From Jacaranda mimosifolia (taxonomy: Eukaryota > Streptophyta > Magnoliopsida > Lamiales > Bignoniaceae), in assembly GCA_018894105.1 (NCBI GenBank), contig CM032127.1:2079001-2143000 (forward strand): a DNA stretch of 64,000 bases. Direction: 5' to 3'. Below the pieces are notes generated by a model that saw only the letters and a program-made list of their open reading frames with translations, was not told where the DNA came from and searched no databases. Of the stretch, positions 12,501-23,846 are shown piece by piece. The position numbers and the translations under genes were made by a program. Each line of letters starts with the position of its first letter. Position 1 is the first letter of the stretch.

Positions 12501-13473
12501 GTTGCTGAACTAAGGAGGGAACAAAACCTTCCGGTGCCAGTTAACAAGGATTCACTTTACAGGGTGAGCATATCAGCTCACTAGAGTCCTTTCATCCCTA
12601 ATCGACCCTAAGAAAGAATTAGAACAAAATTAATAAAAGAAAATGGATTTTCCTTTATTTGTGTTATTTTCTTACCTTTTGTTTTCCTTTTGCTTAAAGC
12701 CTATTGAAAGGAAGCCAAGGAAGTTCAATCCATTGGTTATCCCCAAGTCATTACAGGCAGCTCTACCATTTGCATCAAAACCCAAGGAAATACCTTCTCG
12801 AAGACGACCATTGCTTGAAAATCGGAGAGCTGTAGTCATGGAGCCTCATGAACGAAAAGTGCATTCTCTTGTTCAACACCTTCAACTCATTAGAAATGAA
12901 AAGGTATTTACCAGAACCAGAAGCTTCTTAGTAAGATGTTCTTATTGATAAATTAATTAGTCTGTTGCTAGTGGTTCTAGTGAGCCATTCCATGCATAAT
13001 TGTTTTGGAATATGAAAGAATTTATCGTTTGAAATTGTGCTTCCAATCATAACTATTGCTATTTCTTTGTGGATTTTGAAGAACTTTTGTTCTTCGCTTT
13101 GTGGTAGTTTCTTATGGCATTTTAGCCTTTGGGTCACTCGAGAAAACATGGTAGTTGAGATTACTTCTTGCTTTAAATCTGAACGAATTTTCTTGCTTCC
13201 ACTTCCCAGGCTCCAATCCTATGCTACTTGGCTTTTCAATATGTGTTCAGCCATAGCCAAGTCTAATTTGAATTTATTAAGTTGACACTTGTAATGCCCT
13301 TTTTGTAGATGAAAAAACGGAAACGCAAGGAAGAGGCAAAGAGGAAGGCACAAGAAGTGGTGCGTGCCAAGGAAGAGCAACTTTCGAAAAAGAGACAGAG
13401 AGAAGAACGACGGGGAAGGTACCGAGAACAGGACAAACTAAAGAAGAAGATGCGCAGAAATTCGGAATCCTGA
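3569..13473 (+). CDS. BMS1: ribosome biogenesis GTPase BMS1, 18 exons
   Basis: Essential nucleolar GTPase that acts in the 90S/SSU processome for 18S rRNA maturation (family knowledge). Exons by splice signal and frame: 3569-3751, 4476-4622, 4718-4808, 5076-5194, 5765-5955, 6051-6261, 6580-6820, 7182-7648, 8700-8799, 8978-9168, 9305-9651, 10016-10112, 10188-10406, 10521-10760, 11294-11503, 12294-12563, 12700-12903, 13309-13473. All phases agree and give 1230 residues, similar to yeast and human BMS1. Visible: basic N-terminus, P-loop GPPKVGKS (107-114, split by intron 2), THLDK (202-206) at the G4 position, an AARP2CN-like region near 230-315, an acidic Ser/Asp/Glu centre (about 420-790), a C-terminal RIBIOP_C/DUF663-like region (about 815-1110) and a Lys/Arg-rich tail. 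The start is the first ATG before the conserved basic segment. Intron 11 is AT-AC; the others are GT-AG. The gene appears intact. Confidence 0.93.
9652..10015 (+). other. putative U12-type AT-AC intron in BMS1 (intron 11)
   Basis: The exon 11 boundary offers no GT donor. The intron begins ATATCCTTC, the U12 5' splice-site consensus. TTCCTTAAT at 9997-10005 matches the U12 branch-point consensus, and the intron ends AC at 10014-10015, 11 bases after the branch adenosine. Splicing here restores the frame across [13 protein letters not shown], which fits the acidic linker of BMS1. Confidence 0.88.
11121..11136. repeat. C16 homopolymer in BMS1 intron 14
   Basis: Sixteen consecutive C, followed shortly by a long A run and CA repeats, inside the intron between 10760 and 11294. 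Exact length may be affected by sequencing error. Confidence 0.85.
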
Positions 13474-14032
13474 TTCTGAAGTACTGGCTTTAGCTGGCAT
13501 GCGTCAGGCTCATGGTACTGGAAATCTATGCTTTGCAAATGCGAAGTCAGGTAAAAGCTACCTCGATCTACACTATACTGATAGCCAGATATAACAATTA
13601 ATACGGCTTCATATCCAATTTCTTACGCTGCGGAGAACACTACACAACCACCACAATGAGAAACACCCAACGCTTAAAAACATGCAAGCTTCTTTCTCCC
13701 ATGTGAAGGTAATGCCCAACAATATCCGCGGTGTGGCATGGTATGAGTGCCAAGGTTTTGTTCGAAAGTCTAATATGTAATGATGGAATTTTGTAGACCT
13801 ATATAGTTATAATTTGATGGACAGTCTGATGCCTATTTATGATTCCTCGGAAGCTGCAAGCAACAGCTCTGGTTCTTGTAGGAAGATTTCTCCTCGTTCA
13901 TATTGTGTTCCTGGCAGATGAGTTGTCTGTTATGTGGCGTTCATAGTTTCTATTTATTTGTTTTGATTTAAAAGCTGTAATATGGAGGATGGTGGCAGTT
14001 ACAGCCATTGAACATTTTTGACATGCCTTCTA
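13474..14032 (+). other. BMS1 3' untranslated/downstream region
   Basis: Non-coding stretch between the BMS1 stop and the hAT MITE. It probably contains the 3' UTR. No unambiguous poly(A) signal was assigned. Confidence 0.4.
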
Positions 14033-14470
14033 TAGGGATGGCAATTTATACCCAATCCGATCTGCCTTGATTGGGCCGGGTAGAAGATTCGCCCCGCAGT
14101 GGATTGGATCGGGTTCGAGTTATAATGTGTGCGGGTCGGATCAGGTTCGAGATTATAGTAAATCCATCCCTAATCCATCTCGAAGTATTTATGTGTGTAT
14201 TATATATGACTTCAAAAAATTTATATGATATTTGAGTTAAAATTGTAATATTTCGTTAATTATATAGCGGATAGTATTTTAAAAAAATAAAAAATATTAA
14301 TTAGATGCAGATAGGATTTGGATTTTACATTTATATTATTAGTAGGGTTTGAATTTTCATTTCCAAAACTCGTTGAGCGGATTGGGATGGGTAGGGATGG
14401 GATAAAATCTTTGTGGGATGAGTTTGAGTTAAATCAAAATTCGCCCCAATCCGTCCTATTGTCATTCCTA
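14033..14470. mobile_element. hAT-type MITE, 438 bp
   Basis: Perfect 8-bp target duplication GCCTTCTA at 14025-14032 and 14471-14478. The terminal inverted repeats are TAGGGATGGCAAT on the left and, reverse-complemented, TAGGAATGACAAT on the right. The interior has GGATTGGATCGGG-like words and no open frame. It is a different subfamily from the element at 1866. Confidence 0.88.
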
Positions 14471-15053
14471 GCCTTCTAGAGTGTAGAACATCTTAACTAT
14501 GCTCCTGATCGACCCACAAAACATCAGCAGAGTCGTTTCAAATTATCCACCTACGGTACGAGACATTTTAAAGTATCCGCAAATACGAAATGTTCAACCC
14601 AACACAAGCACGAAGTTTTGCTCAATTCCAACAAGAAAGCAAAACTAATGATTGGATATCATGACAAAAATGGTCTGATGTCGCGGCAAAAATGAGTCGA
14701 TTCATTTAATGAAGTTGAAAAAATCAACAGTACAGAGACGGCAGTATAATTGAGGACTAATATGATTTCACATTTTAGAAGAACAGTTGCTTCAAACAAG
14801 ATTCTGGGGAAAGTTTATCTATTCTTTTCAACGAACTAATAATAAAAGCCATTCTAGTTTTACTGCAATAAAATATAAACATGCGACATTCCCTTATATA
14901 CATATTCTGATATAATCAGGTCACACCACTACAAATTAAGTTTTCAGCCCAAAATCATAAATCGATCAGTTCCCCACCAAGTTGAAACCAGTTCGATCGT
15001 GCAGATAACCAAATTTCCTTTTTTATTGGTTACCTGATCAATAGTCATCAGCA
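14471..15053. other. intergenic and 3' UTR of the hydrolase
   Basis: No gene seen. The right part lies just downstream of the minus-strand hydrolase stop codon and probably includes its 3' UTR. Confidence 0.4.
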
Positions 15054-18000
15054 TTAATCATGGTAACAGGCAGTTAGCCGCTTCTCCATCCAATCTATAA
15101 TGTCCTGAGCAATCTCTTCACGCTCAGGCTCAAAGAGAAGATCGTGCAAAAAACCTTCATAAAGTTTGATGTCCTTAAACTTGGACGGTGCCTCATTGTA
15201 CAGATCTTGAGAAGCCAATGGATCAGTAACTCTATCAGCGGTCCCATGAAGGACAAAGAATGGAACTGTTATGGACTGGAAGTTGCGCATCAAATATTGA
15301 GAAATGCGCAGAATTTCATGCCCAGTTCGGACTCTTATGGGTCCAGTGTAGACCAAAGGGTCTGAGTACTTGGCTAAGAGGGCTGCAGGGTCCCTCGAAA
15401 CTGGAATTCCCCTTTTATTAGCTCCTTTGAATTGGAGTCTTGGAACCACCATTGAGAATATTGGCGCCACAGCCTAAATACAAAAATAATGGAAGTAAAT
15501 AAATGAGAAAAAGAAAGGAAATCGTCCAGCTTGTATCAACAGAATTAATAAAGAATCTGGATTGGCGTTCGAAAATCTTTCAAGAATTAACATAAGTCAG
15601 TAGCTCACAACTTACACCAACAATAGGATGGGCTGGCTTGACACGTAAAGCAGGAGAAGTCAATATGATTCCCTCCAACATTTCTTCTACATGGGGATAT
15701 GAAGCAGCCTATTCATGTCACAAGAATTCCAACACAATAACAGAAATAGTGGTTACATGTAGAACTCATCACAAAATGAAGAAGAAAAAAGGATCTTGCA
15801 AAAGCCATACCTTCAAGACCACTGCCCCTCCGGTTGAATGACCAAACAGGAAGCATGGTACACCTGGGTTCTCTAATTTGACTTTCTCCAAAAAGGCCGC
15901 CTTTGAACGGAAGAACATGTTTCTATTAGTCCACATTATATATTCCTAAAGAATAATAAAGAAGCAAAGCAAAGCAAAGCAAAGGAAATCACACGCACAA
16001 AAAAATAAGCTAAACTTACAGTGTCTGCAACAACATGATCCAGTGAAGGTACATATCCATGCAATCCATCACTTCCGCCATGACCTATCAAAGAAATATC
16101 AGTCACTATCATAATAATTTTCAACTATATTTGTGGTGGGTTAACCAATCATTAGCAATCAGTTTCAAGTCTATGAACCAAATTAATATTTTCTTTTTAT
16201 AGAAACTTATTGGATGTCCATGAATTAGTAGGGGAAGGGGATTCGAATCATAAATCTTGCCTGATGGTTTAACTGTGTTGATTATATAAAAAAACATCAT
16301 AATGAAGATTACTAAATTCAAAAGCAGAATGAATGTGAGATAGATTAAGACCACACATTACATACGTCACCATTAAGTAGTTAAGCTCCCCACAATCCGG
16401 TGCCCTTCCTTTTTTGATGAAAATTGCTTAAAAGACATTAGGTGAAGCATAAACAAAATGGTACTCTTTAATCTTATTTCTTGCATCCTTTCAATTGGTC
16501 AAAGTTGCCACGGGTACTCATTGGAACTATAAATCAATAAGCCATAAACTAGAGAAAATAAAATCTTGTATTCTATTTTCTATTTTCATGATCTCTGAGG
16601 AACAGATTGTTAAAGAATTCGAAATCCAGAAAATCATTAAAACTGTATCACAAGCACTTACCTATCCAATCCATTGCATAGACCCCAAAGTTGCAGGAGA
16701 TTAGCTGTTTAGCAAAATGAGTGTAGCGTCCACTGAAACCAGAACATCACAATGGTAAATGTTACCAACCATAGATTAGCAACAACAGCTTGCTTTAGAC
16801 AGGAAACATGAAAGGAAATGAAAACTCAATACCACACCTGTGTTCGTTAAGACCATGTATGATAATCAGAATACCCCTGAAATAAAAGTACTTTGTGAGA
16901 AAACATTAATAGTAAATAACGCAGGCAATTGCTAAAATTTTTTATGTATGTCCTAGGCCTGAGGAATGTAAACCATGAAAAATAAGAGACCGACACCATT
17001 GAAGACTTGATTGCTTTCCTAGATTAATCCTTGATGCTCCTTAATTTTATTTCAACAATAAGATTTACAATTATTAAGGAATATTAAAAGCGTTTGGTTT
17101 TCTCAAACACTTTCTGAATTTGATGATCAAAGAGTACAAAGATTCCAAATGATTATAACCATGTCTCATGCATCACAAATATTCACGTTGCAGTAAGAAT
17201 TTGCAGTCTGAGCTTGCTGCTGCAGTTTTCTGAAGAGGAACCGACTGCATATAGCTTTTATATTAATAACAGTTACACGTTCGTGAATTTTAACATAGTA
17301 TTGTATCTTAGACTCTTAGTTCAATAATATTGTATATTAAAAATACTGCAGACAGTATACCTAATTGGCATAAACAGTCATAACAGCTTCTTTCCGCTAC
17401 TCCGTCAGAAAGGTGTAAACTCAAATGACCATTGACTACTTTGATTTTCATAATCGCAATAGTTACTGAACAACCAGCTTTTAACAAATTGATGTAAGAT
17501 AAATGTGTAAAATAGCTCGCTAGTTACATTTAACTTTTCTCTGAGACAACAAACTCACAAGATTTCCAAGATGCAGTTCACAGCCCGTGGAAATGACATG
17601 GATATTAGTACAATTAAGAGGCAAACTGAGACATAAACAGACAAAAACAGGCATACAAGCAGAATTTGAACTTTTTGACAGATCAACTAGAAACCAGCTG
17701 ACTCACAAATCAAGTACACAAGCAAATATTACATATGCTGTGCAGATTTACAAAAATTAATGAGCCATGCTGCAAATTCAATATACTAAATTGAATTTGT
17801 TCAATGGAAGTTTTGACCGATAAAGAAAAAGACAAAAACAATGCTTAAAAACTAATATTCCTTCTGTCCACATCTAGATCTCAAATTCACTGAACCTACA
17901 AGACCGAGTGAAATTGTCTAATTTTTGGCTTTCAAGTTTTCACAATTTAGATGCTGTAGGAATTTCTAAATATAATTCTCCGATTGTTAAGTTGTATTAT

Positions 18001-18668
18001 ATTACTCAAGTAGTATTTTTCAAATTAATTAATTAACTTTTTTAATTACACTTTAAAGAAGGATCAGACTAAAGGTCAACAACTCCAACATATTTATATG
18101 CAGACCGTTCGAAAAATTCATTCGTATTTGTGGATATAAACAGTGCAAATTACGCAATCGAATGACATGTACCACGGAAATAAAAAAACCTCAGTCTCAC
18201 CGTCACGCAAGCATCAAATGAACAGAAAATGAACGAAGCATACTTTAATTCACCGGAAACCGGGAACCACGACCGGCAAAAGAGAGCATTCCGTTTCACA
18301 CCGAAAAACAACGACGTCGTCCACTGGCACATGCTGTTATCCTCCGTCACCATCTCTATTGCCTCCGCTAAAGCCCTGCGCCTAATCGTATCCTCCTCAT
18401 CTCTCCGGATGCTGAATTTCCGACGCCTTAACGAAGACGACGACGACGCCCTGGGGGACGAAGGCGGTGAGGTAGCGGGTGAGGATAATCGATGGCGGCG
18501 CGGAAGGAGGAGCAGGATCCAAACAAAAAAGGAATAAATTAAGAGGAGAGATTTGCGAAAAGACTCGTAGGATAAGATTGACTGACGGAGGTTTCTGAAG
18601 ACCGGAATTATACGGCCGCTGGCACCGGATGTTAGCTCCTCCACCTGCACCACCGCCGCCGGCTCCAT
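15054..18668 (-). CDS. monoacylglycerol lipase-like alpha/beta hydrolase, 7 exons
   Basis: Plant MAGL/lysophospholipase-type serine hydrolase, expected to release fatty acid from monoacylglycerols or lysolipids; the true substrate is not visible. Exons from the start: 18668-18244, 16876-16838, 16732-16662, 16084-16020, 15900-15811, 15708-15616, 15473-15054. Phases agree and give 400 residues. Visible: oxyanion motif HGLNEH encoded by the tiny exon 2, nucleophile elbow GHSTGG with Ser222, Asp341 in HGTADRVTDP, His371 in GFLHD. This is a complete Ser-Asp-His triad. Residues 41-56 are a strongly hydrophobic run followed by arginines, predicting a membrane anchor. A Ser/Pro/Arg-rich linker precedes the catalytic domain. 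Intron 1 is long (16877-18243). The start is the only upstream ATG in frame and opens with a conserved-looking EELTSGASGRIIPVF segment. Related enzymes include caffeoyl shikimate esterase, but this N-terminally extended branch is closer to other MAGL members. Confidence 0.9.
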
Positions 18669-19764
18669 TTTTCTCGGCCTTTTTTGGGGTAAAATGGAAT
18701 AGAATTGTCTTCTGTGCGCGTATGGTGATACAGAAATGGAAAAAGATATACAGAGATAAAATTGACGAGAGTCTAGAGAGAGAAAAGAGAGGGTAGAAGT
18801 TGAACGCGTTACCCGGGACTTTATACAGGAAAATGGTGGTCTCGGAATTAGCTCCTGTTTTTGTTTCTCCAGTGATTTGCAGTTCGAACATCCACGTGTT
18901 TAATTTTAAAATCGGATTTATTACCCTTTTCAGGTTTTTTAAATTTGGTTGTAATATCATCTCTATTTAGAAAAAAATGGTAAGTAATAAGAAATAATCG
19001 TCAATCCTTTGATTGATATTTTTTTTATTCTTTCATCAAATTAATATTATTTTTTTTTCTTTTCAAATAAAATGAATCGAAGTATAAACTACATACAGTG
19101 CACATAAAGTGTATAACACATTCATTCCGGATATAAACTCACACATTTCAAGTATAAACTACACATAATACACATATGGTGCACAATACATCAAAATTTC
19201 GAATCGAACACAAAATCTCTCATATAATAAAGAAGACTAATGCCACTAAACTATAAATTACTGAACTTTTAATTGATTATTCAATGTAAGGATTATGTAC
19301 AACGTGACATTTGAATACGAGTATTAATTGGAGAAAATAGCAGAGAAGCTGACAGCAGAGAAAAGCGGCTTAGACAACAAGGGAGGGGAAAGATACGGTG
19401 CGACGGTGTTCCTGTTAAAGATTATGGACTAATTCCGGTCAATGGTAATAATACCACGTCCGAAAATTGCTGGAATTTCTGTTGATAAGGATGCTTATTC
19501 AAAATCACATGCTGACGTGTCTTGTTTTAATTTGTCAATATTTGAGGTGATGTGGGTCCACCGTTTGTGAGGCCGGTGCTTAAGGTGGGTCAGGAAGGTC
19601 TTAGGTCAGCAGATTGTAGCCAGATATTGTTAGTCTGAAAAGACTTCAAAAGTGACCTAAACGGTATTAAAGGATAGGCTACCAAATTTTGTTCCTTTGT
19701 CTTTTTACTCTTTAATTTTCAATTTGTGCAAAAATTATTATTATATTTTTCTTTTACCTCAATG
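18669..19764. other. hydrolase upstream region and intergenic spacer
   Basis: The first ~200 bases left of 18870 are probably the minus-strand 5' leader and promoter (GAGA-rich). The rest is AT-rich with no gene seen. Confidence 0.4.
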
Positions 19765-20143
19765 TAGGGCTGCAATCGAGCCAAGTCAGCCAAGTTTCAA
19801 CAAATTTTTTGAGTTTGAGCTTAAGCTCGAAATATATATTTTAGACTCAATTTTGGTCAACTTAAAATTTTAAGTTCGAATTCGGATCAACTCGGCTCGA
19901 ATTGACAAATGAATTGTAAAAAATTATAGATTCGAGTTTGAACTCAAACTCAAAATAAAAAAATAGTAATATAATATATATTTATTAATAAAATAAAAAA
20001 TAAAATTTAATTATATACTAGCCCGTGAGCCTCAAGTTTAGATACAGACTGCTTGAGATCGGCTCGAATTAGAGCTCGAGCTCAACTCAGCTCAAGCTCG
20101 ACTCGTGCAACTCGTGAGCCAGCTCGACTCGTTTGCACCCCTG
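19765..20143. mobile_element. hAT-like MITE
   Basis: The ends form an inverted repeat: left TAGGGCTGCAA, right (reverse complement) CAGGGGTGCAA. The flanking octamers CCTCAATG and TCTCAATA match at 6 of 8 positions, consistent with an aged 8-bp target duplication. The interior is rich in GAGCTCGAGCTC-like words near both ends. Non-coding. Confidence 0.7.
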
Positions 20144-20514
20144 TCTCAATATATGACTTATCACTCATGCATCCTACAAATACCTTCATTATCTTCATTT
20201 TGAGATGGGAGAGCATTTTTTTTTTCTGTGCACTTTTAATTTTAGCATTTTGTTCTCTTATTTAAAGTCTGATTTAACTGTCAAATGAGCTAATTTCATC
20301 TAAATATTCAACTCCCAACACCTTACAAACGAAAATTTCAACCACTTGAATTACGGTAAAGAAATAAACTTACAATTTAATGTACTGATAACAAGTTTTA
20401 AGGGCATATTAGTAAAATTACAATGAAAGCAGTGTAAAATATAAAGATATCCATCAAATTAAACACAATAGCAAAATATTTGAGCCTTAACATTGTAAAT
20501 ACTGTCATTAATTA
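20144..20514. other. AT-rich spacer
   Basis: Nothing recognisable between the hAT-like MITE and the Helitron. Confidence 0.4.
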
Positions 20515-21076
20515 TCTATACTTTTATAAAAAGAAAAATACTTTTGTGTTTAATATGGAAGTTATTTTTGATATTTTTATTTAATTGCCCTTCAATATTC
20601 TCTAAACTTTAAAAAGACAATGAGATGTAAATGATAAAATTGAAAAATTATGGATCTTAGGTAGTTATGATACCAAATTTAGCCTTACAACCGTATTCAA
20701 AATACTACTCAATGGGATTTTAAAGATAAAATACAAAAAGAATTACTAAAAGAATAATCAGAAATTGTTTTCGCATCACCATATCATTTGACTAAATTTG
20801 AAAAATAATTATTTGGAACTTTTTTGAATGTAGATTCAGTAATCTATTCTTTTTTTATTTTTAATTAATTGATATTATTTCAACACAATAATATTTGAGT
20901 AGTACAATTTATAAATTCTTTTATTAAATTCTTTAATTGCCGTCATTCTTCTTTTTTAAATCAATTTGCAATTTTATGATTTAAAAATGAACTAAAATTT
21001 ATACATATAATTTTTTTTTTAAAAATATTTTACATAAAAAATTATGCACGCAAGAACTGCGTGTTTGGATTGCTAG
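20515..21076 (+). mobile_element. non-autonomous Helitron, 562 bp
   Basis: Begins TC after an A and ends CTAG before a T, the Helitron insertion rule. A hairpin with stem CACGCA/TGCGTG at 21047-21052 and 21058-21063 stands nine bases before the CTAG end, as expected for a Helitron 3' terminator. The 5' end TCTATACTTTTATAAAAAG is similar to that of the Helitron at 30258-30681. No Rep/helicase coding sequence is present. Confidence 0.78.
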
Positions 21077-21540
21077 TAATTAATATATATATATATATAT
21101 ATATATTTTGACTTGAATATTTACTTCGAGATTCCATAAAATAAATTTTTAGTTATACGTATTTTCAAAAGACCCGTTATATTTATTTTCGCAATTCTTA
21201 AAAAGATCCCTAAAGTCAAAATTGGACTACATCGCAATTATTCATCCACAATATTAATGTTAATTAACCAACTATACTATGCTTGTTGTGAGATTAAAAT
21301 GTCTCCATTACATTGTGAAAGGATGTGTTCGTGTAGAGGCGGCAAGATAAGATTCTAACATATCGCTAAGGTTAATCTTCAACTTTATCGTATGTGTTAT
21401 ACGCCAAGTTTAGTGGGTGCATATTTTATGTAGTGCTTAGCTTGGAGAAATCTAAGATTCTCTGCATAATTTTAATCGAGGGGTGCGTATCATGTACTTC
21501 ACATGTGGTCCAAGAAGATATGTGGTCCACAATCTTTTTA
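21077..21540. other. AT-rich spacer with (AT)n run
   Basis: An (AT)n microsatellite lies at about 21082-21106. The remainder shows no gene. Confidence 0.4.
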
Positions 21541-22011
21541 GAGGTCGTTTGGTTTCATTTTCTGGAGTCATTTTCATTTTTTTAATAAAAATACATAATG
21601 AAAAGTTAGTTAGAATAGTTGAATTTGAAAATAAAATTTTATTTGAATGTATTGTAAAAAATTATGGGTTTATATATGTGTGAAAATGATATGTATTTGG
21701 ATGTTGGGTGTTTTTGTATTGAAAGTTGTGTAGTTTTTGAATTTGAATTGATGGTGTGATGTGTGATTGTTTGAAAAAATAATATTATAATTTCAATTTG
21801 AATTTATTTAATATTTTTGTTGTGAATAGTGTATGAGAAATATTGGGAAGATAAAAAATGACTAAAATAATGATAGGGGTTGAAAATGGAGAGAAAATAT
21901 AATAAAGAATGTTTTGAAAATGAAAATATTTGAGAAAATAATATAGATAGTGATAGTTTTTTATTTACATTTTTAGGAGAAAATGAAAATGAAAATGAAA
22001 ACAAACGCCCC
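21541..22011. mobile_element. PIF/Harbinger (Tourist-like) MITE, family A
   Basis: Target duplication TTA at 21538-21540 and 22012-22014. Left end GAGGTCGTTTGGTTTCATTT; right end, reverse-complemented, GGGGCGTTTGTTTTCATTTT. A 3-bp TTA/TAA duplication with G-rich ends is typical of Harbinger MITEs. Related copies lie at 25457-25737 and 38939-39428. Confidence 0.83.
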
Positions 22012-22950
22012 TTAGAAGCTTTGAAAATCCATAATATTGAATTAAACTATGTTAGCTCTTATTACAATGATCTTACAGCATCTTTAGACAATATTCGGTA
22101 TTTCCCAAGTCCCGGTTTGAATGTTCTCTTTAGTATAATAATGCAAAGCTGTCAATTTCCTGAATTAATTCATTCTAATTCATTGATTAGTTAAAATAAG
22201 TAATTTGATATTACAAAATTCGTAATATTATCATTTTGACTTTTTAATCAATTATTGTATGATTAATATATAGTTGAATATTGATTCTTAGATTTTTTAT
22301 TTTTTTTTGGGTACCGAATTCTCTTGAAATTATGAAAAAAAAAGAAAAGAAATTTGTGCCCTTAAAAAATTAAATCATGTAACATTGCCTCCGTGTTCTA
22401 GCAAAATTACTTATAAATACTTCAAATTCGTTAAGCGCGGTTTGAATAAGTTTATAAATTTTGGGGAAAAAAAAAGTTTATAAATTTTTTAAACGACATC
22501 TTATAAGATGTTTCATAAATTGTTAGGTAATTTTTTTTTTGAAAAAAAGTTATGAGTTCCACAAATAAAATATAAGAATTATTTTAAAAAAAAGTACTAG
22601 GGAATTCCTAACTCATTTCTTTGAATCCTAACATATATATTTTTTTAATTTCTAACTGTATTAATTACAATAATTATCATTACTAATATTTTATAAATTT
22701 TAATATATTATTTTATTTAAATATTTCAAAAAATTATTTTAAATTAATATTTTAATATTTGTAAAATATAAAAATTTATAAGATATTTTAAATATATTCA
22801 GCCAAGCATCCTTCAACTCTATCGAGTTCACAAGATCCAGCCTACTAAAATAATTGCCCCGATTTATTAAACAGTTATAGACTAATTTGCCCTTATCTTA
22901 GTGGGAACATTTATCCGGCATCAAAATTTGGAAATTTTTGACCTGGAATC
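22012..22950. other. AT-rich spacer
   Basis: No gene. About 22430-22530 contains TTATAA/AAGTTTATAA words of the Harbinger-like family C and is probably a degraded fragment. Confidence 0.35.
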
Positions 22951-23131
22951 TGGTTTAGATTCTCTATTCTTATATATGTTTTACCTTCTATTTCATTGTA
23001 TGAATGTATGACACGTGCATTAGATATTTTTTTATAAAAATAATTTATTGATAATTAAATACACTTGACATATATATACATAACATTGAAATATGAGATG
23101 AAATACGAAATAAAATAGAGGATCCGAAGTG
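22951..23131. mobile_element. Mutator-like MITE (about 180-bp family)
   Basis: Copy of the dispersed 165-190-bp repeat with ends reading like CA(C/G)TTTGGATCCTCTATT. Flanking nonamers CCTGGAATC and CGTGAAATC match at 7 of 9 positions, consistent with an old 9-bp duplication. Confidence 0.65.
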
Positions 23132-23846
23132 CGTGAAATCAAGTTTTTGATCACATTTACATGTGAACACTAATGGTAATCTACCAATTAACAATGTTTG
23201 AGAAACTGGACCGGTGATGGAACTGGTGGCCTTATTAGTTACTGATTCAACCGATTTAACCACTGGTTCAACCGATGTTACGTCATAATTATATTTATGT
23301 TATATAAATATATAAAAAAATAGAAACAAATATATATAAAAAAAATAAAAATTTCCTAGTATTTATTAAACTTTCTATAAACTCTATTCCATAATAATAT
23401 CCATACATCAATTTAAAATATCAAATCATAAAGTAAGTCTTTCAAAAATATATCCTTATAGAATCAATTACAACTTACAATAACAACAAATATAAACTCA
23501 AATAACATAAAAGTTTCAAAATATAAATTAAGACCAATATTATAATAGGCAATAAAGTCACGATACACAAATTTTCAATTATTTTGAAGCTTAGTTCTTG
23601 AATTCGGGTTTGAAATTTGATGTTTGGAAAGAATTTGAATGAGAAAATGGAAGAGGAAAAAAAGTAAAGAAGTTTGAATTCTAAAGAGAAAAAAAATAGA
23701 GAAATTTGGCCTTTTTAATTTTAATTTTTATTTAAAAAATTATGAATTGGTTTAAAATAAAAATTGATTCATCGGTTCAATTGGTTTTTACTGATTTGAA
23801 CTAATTTCTTGGCCAACTGATTTTAATCATCAAATCAGATTGAAAC

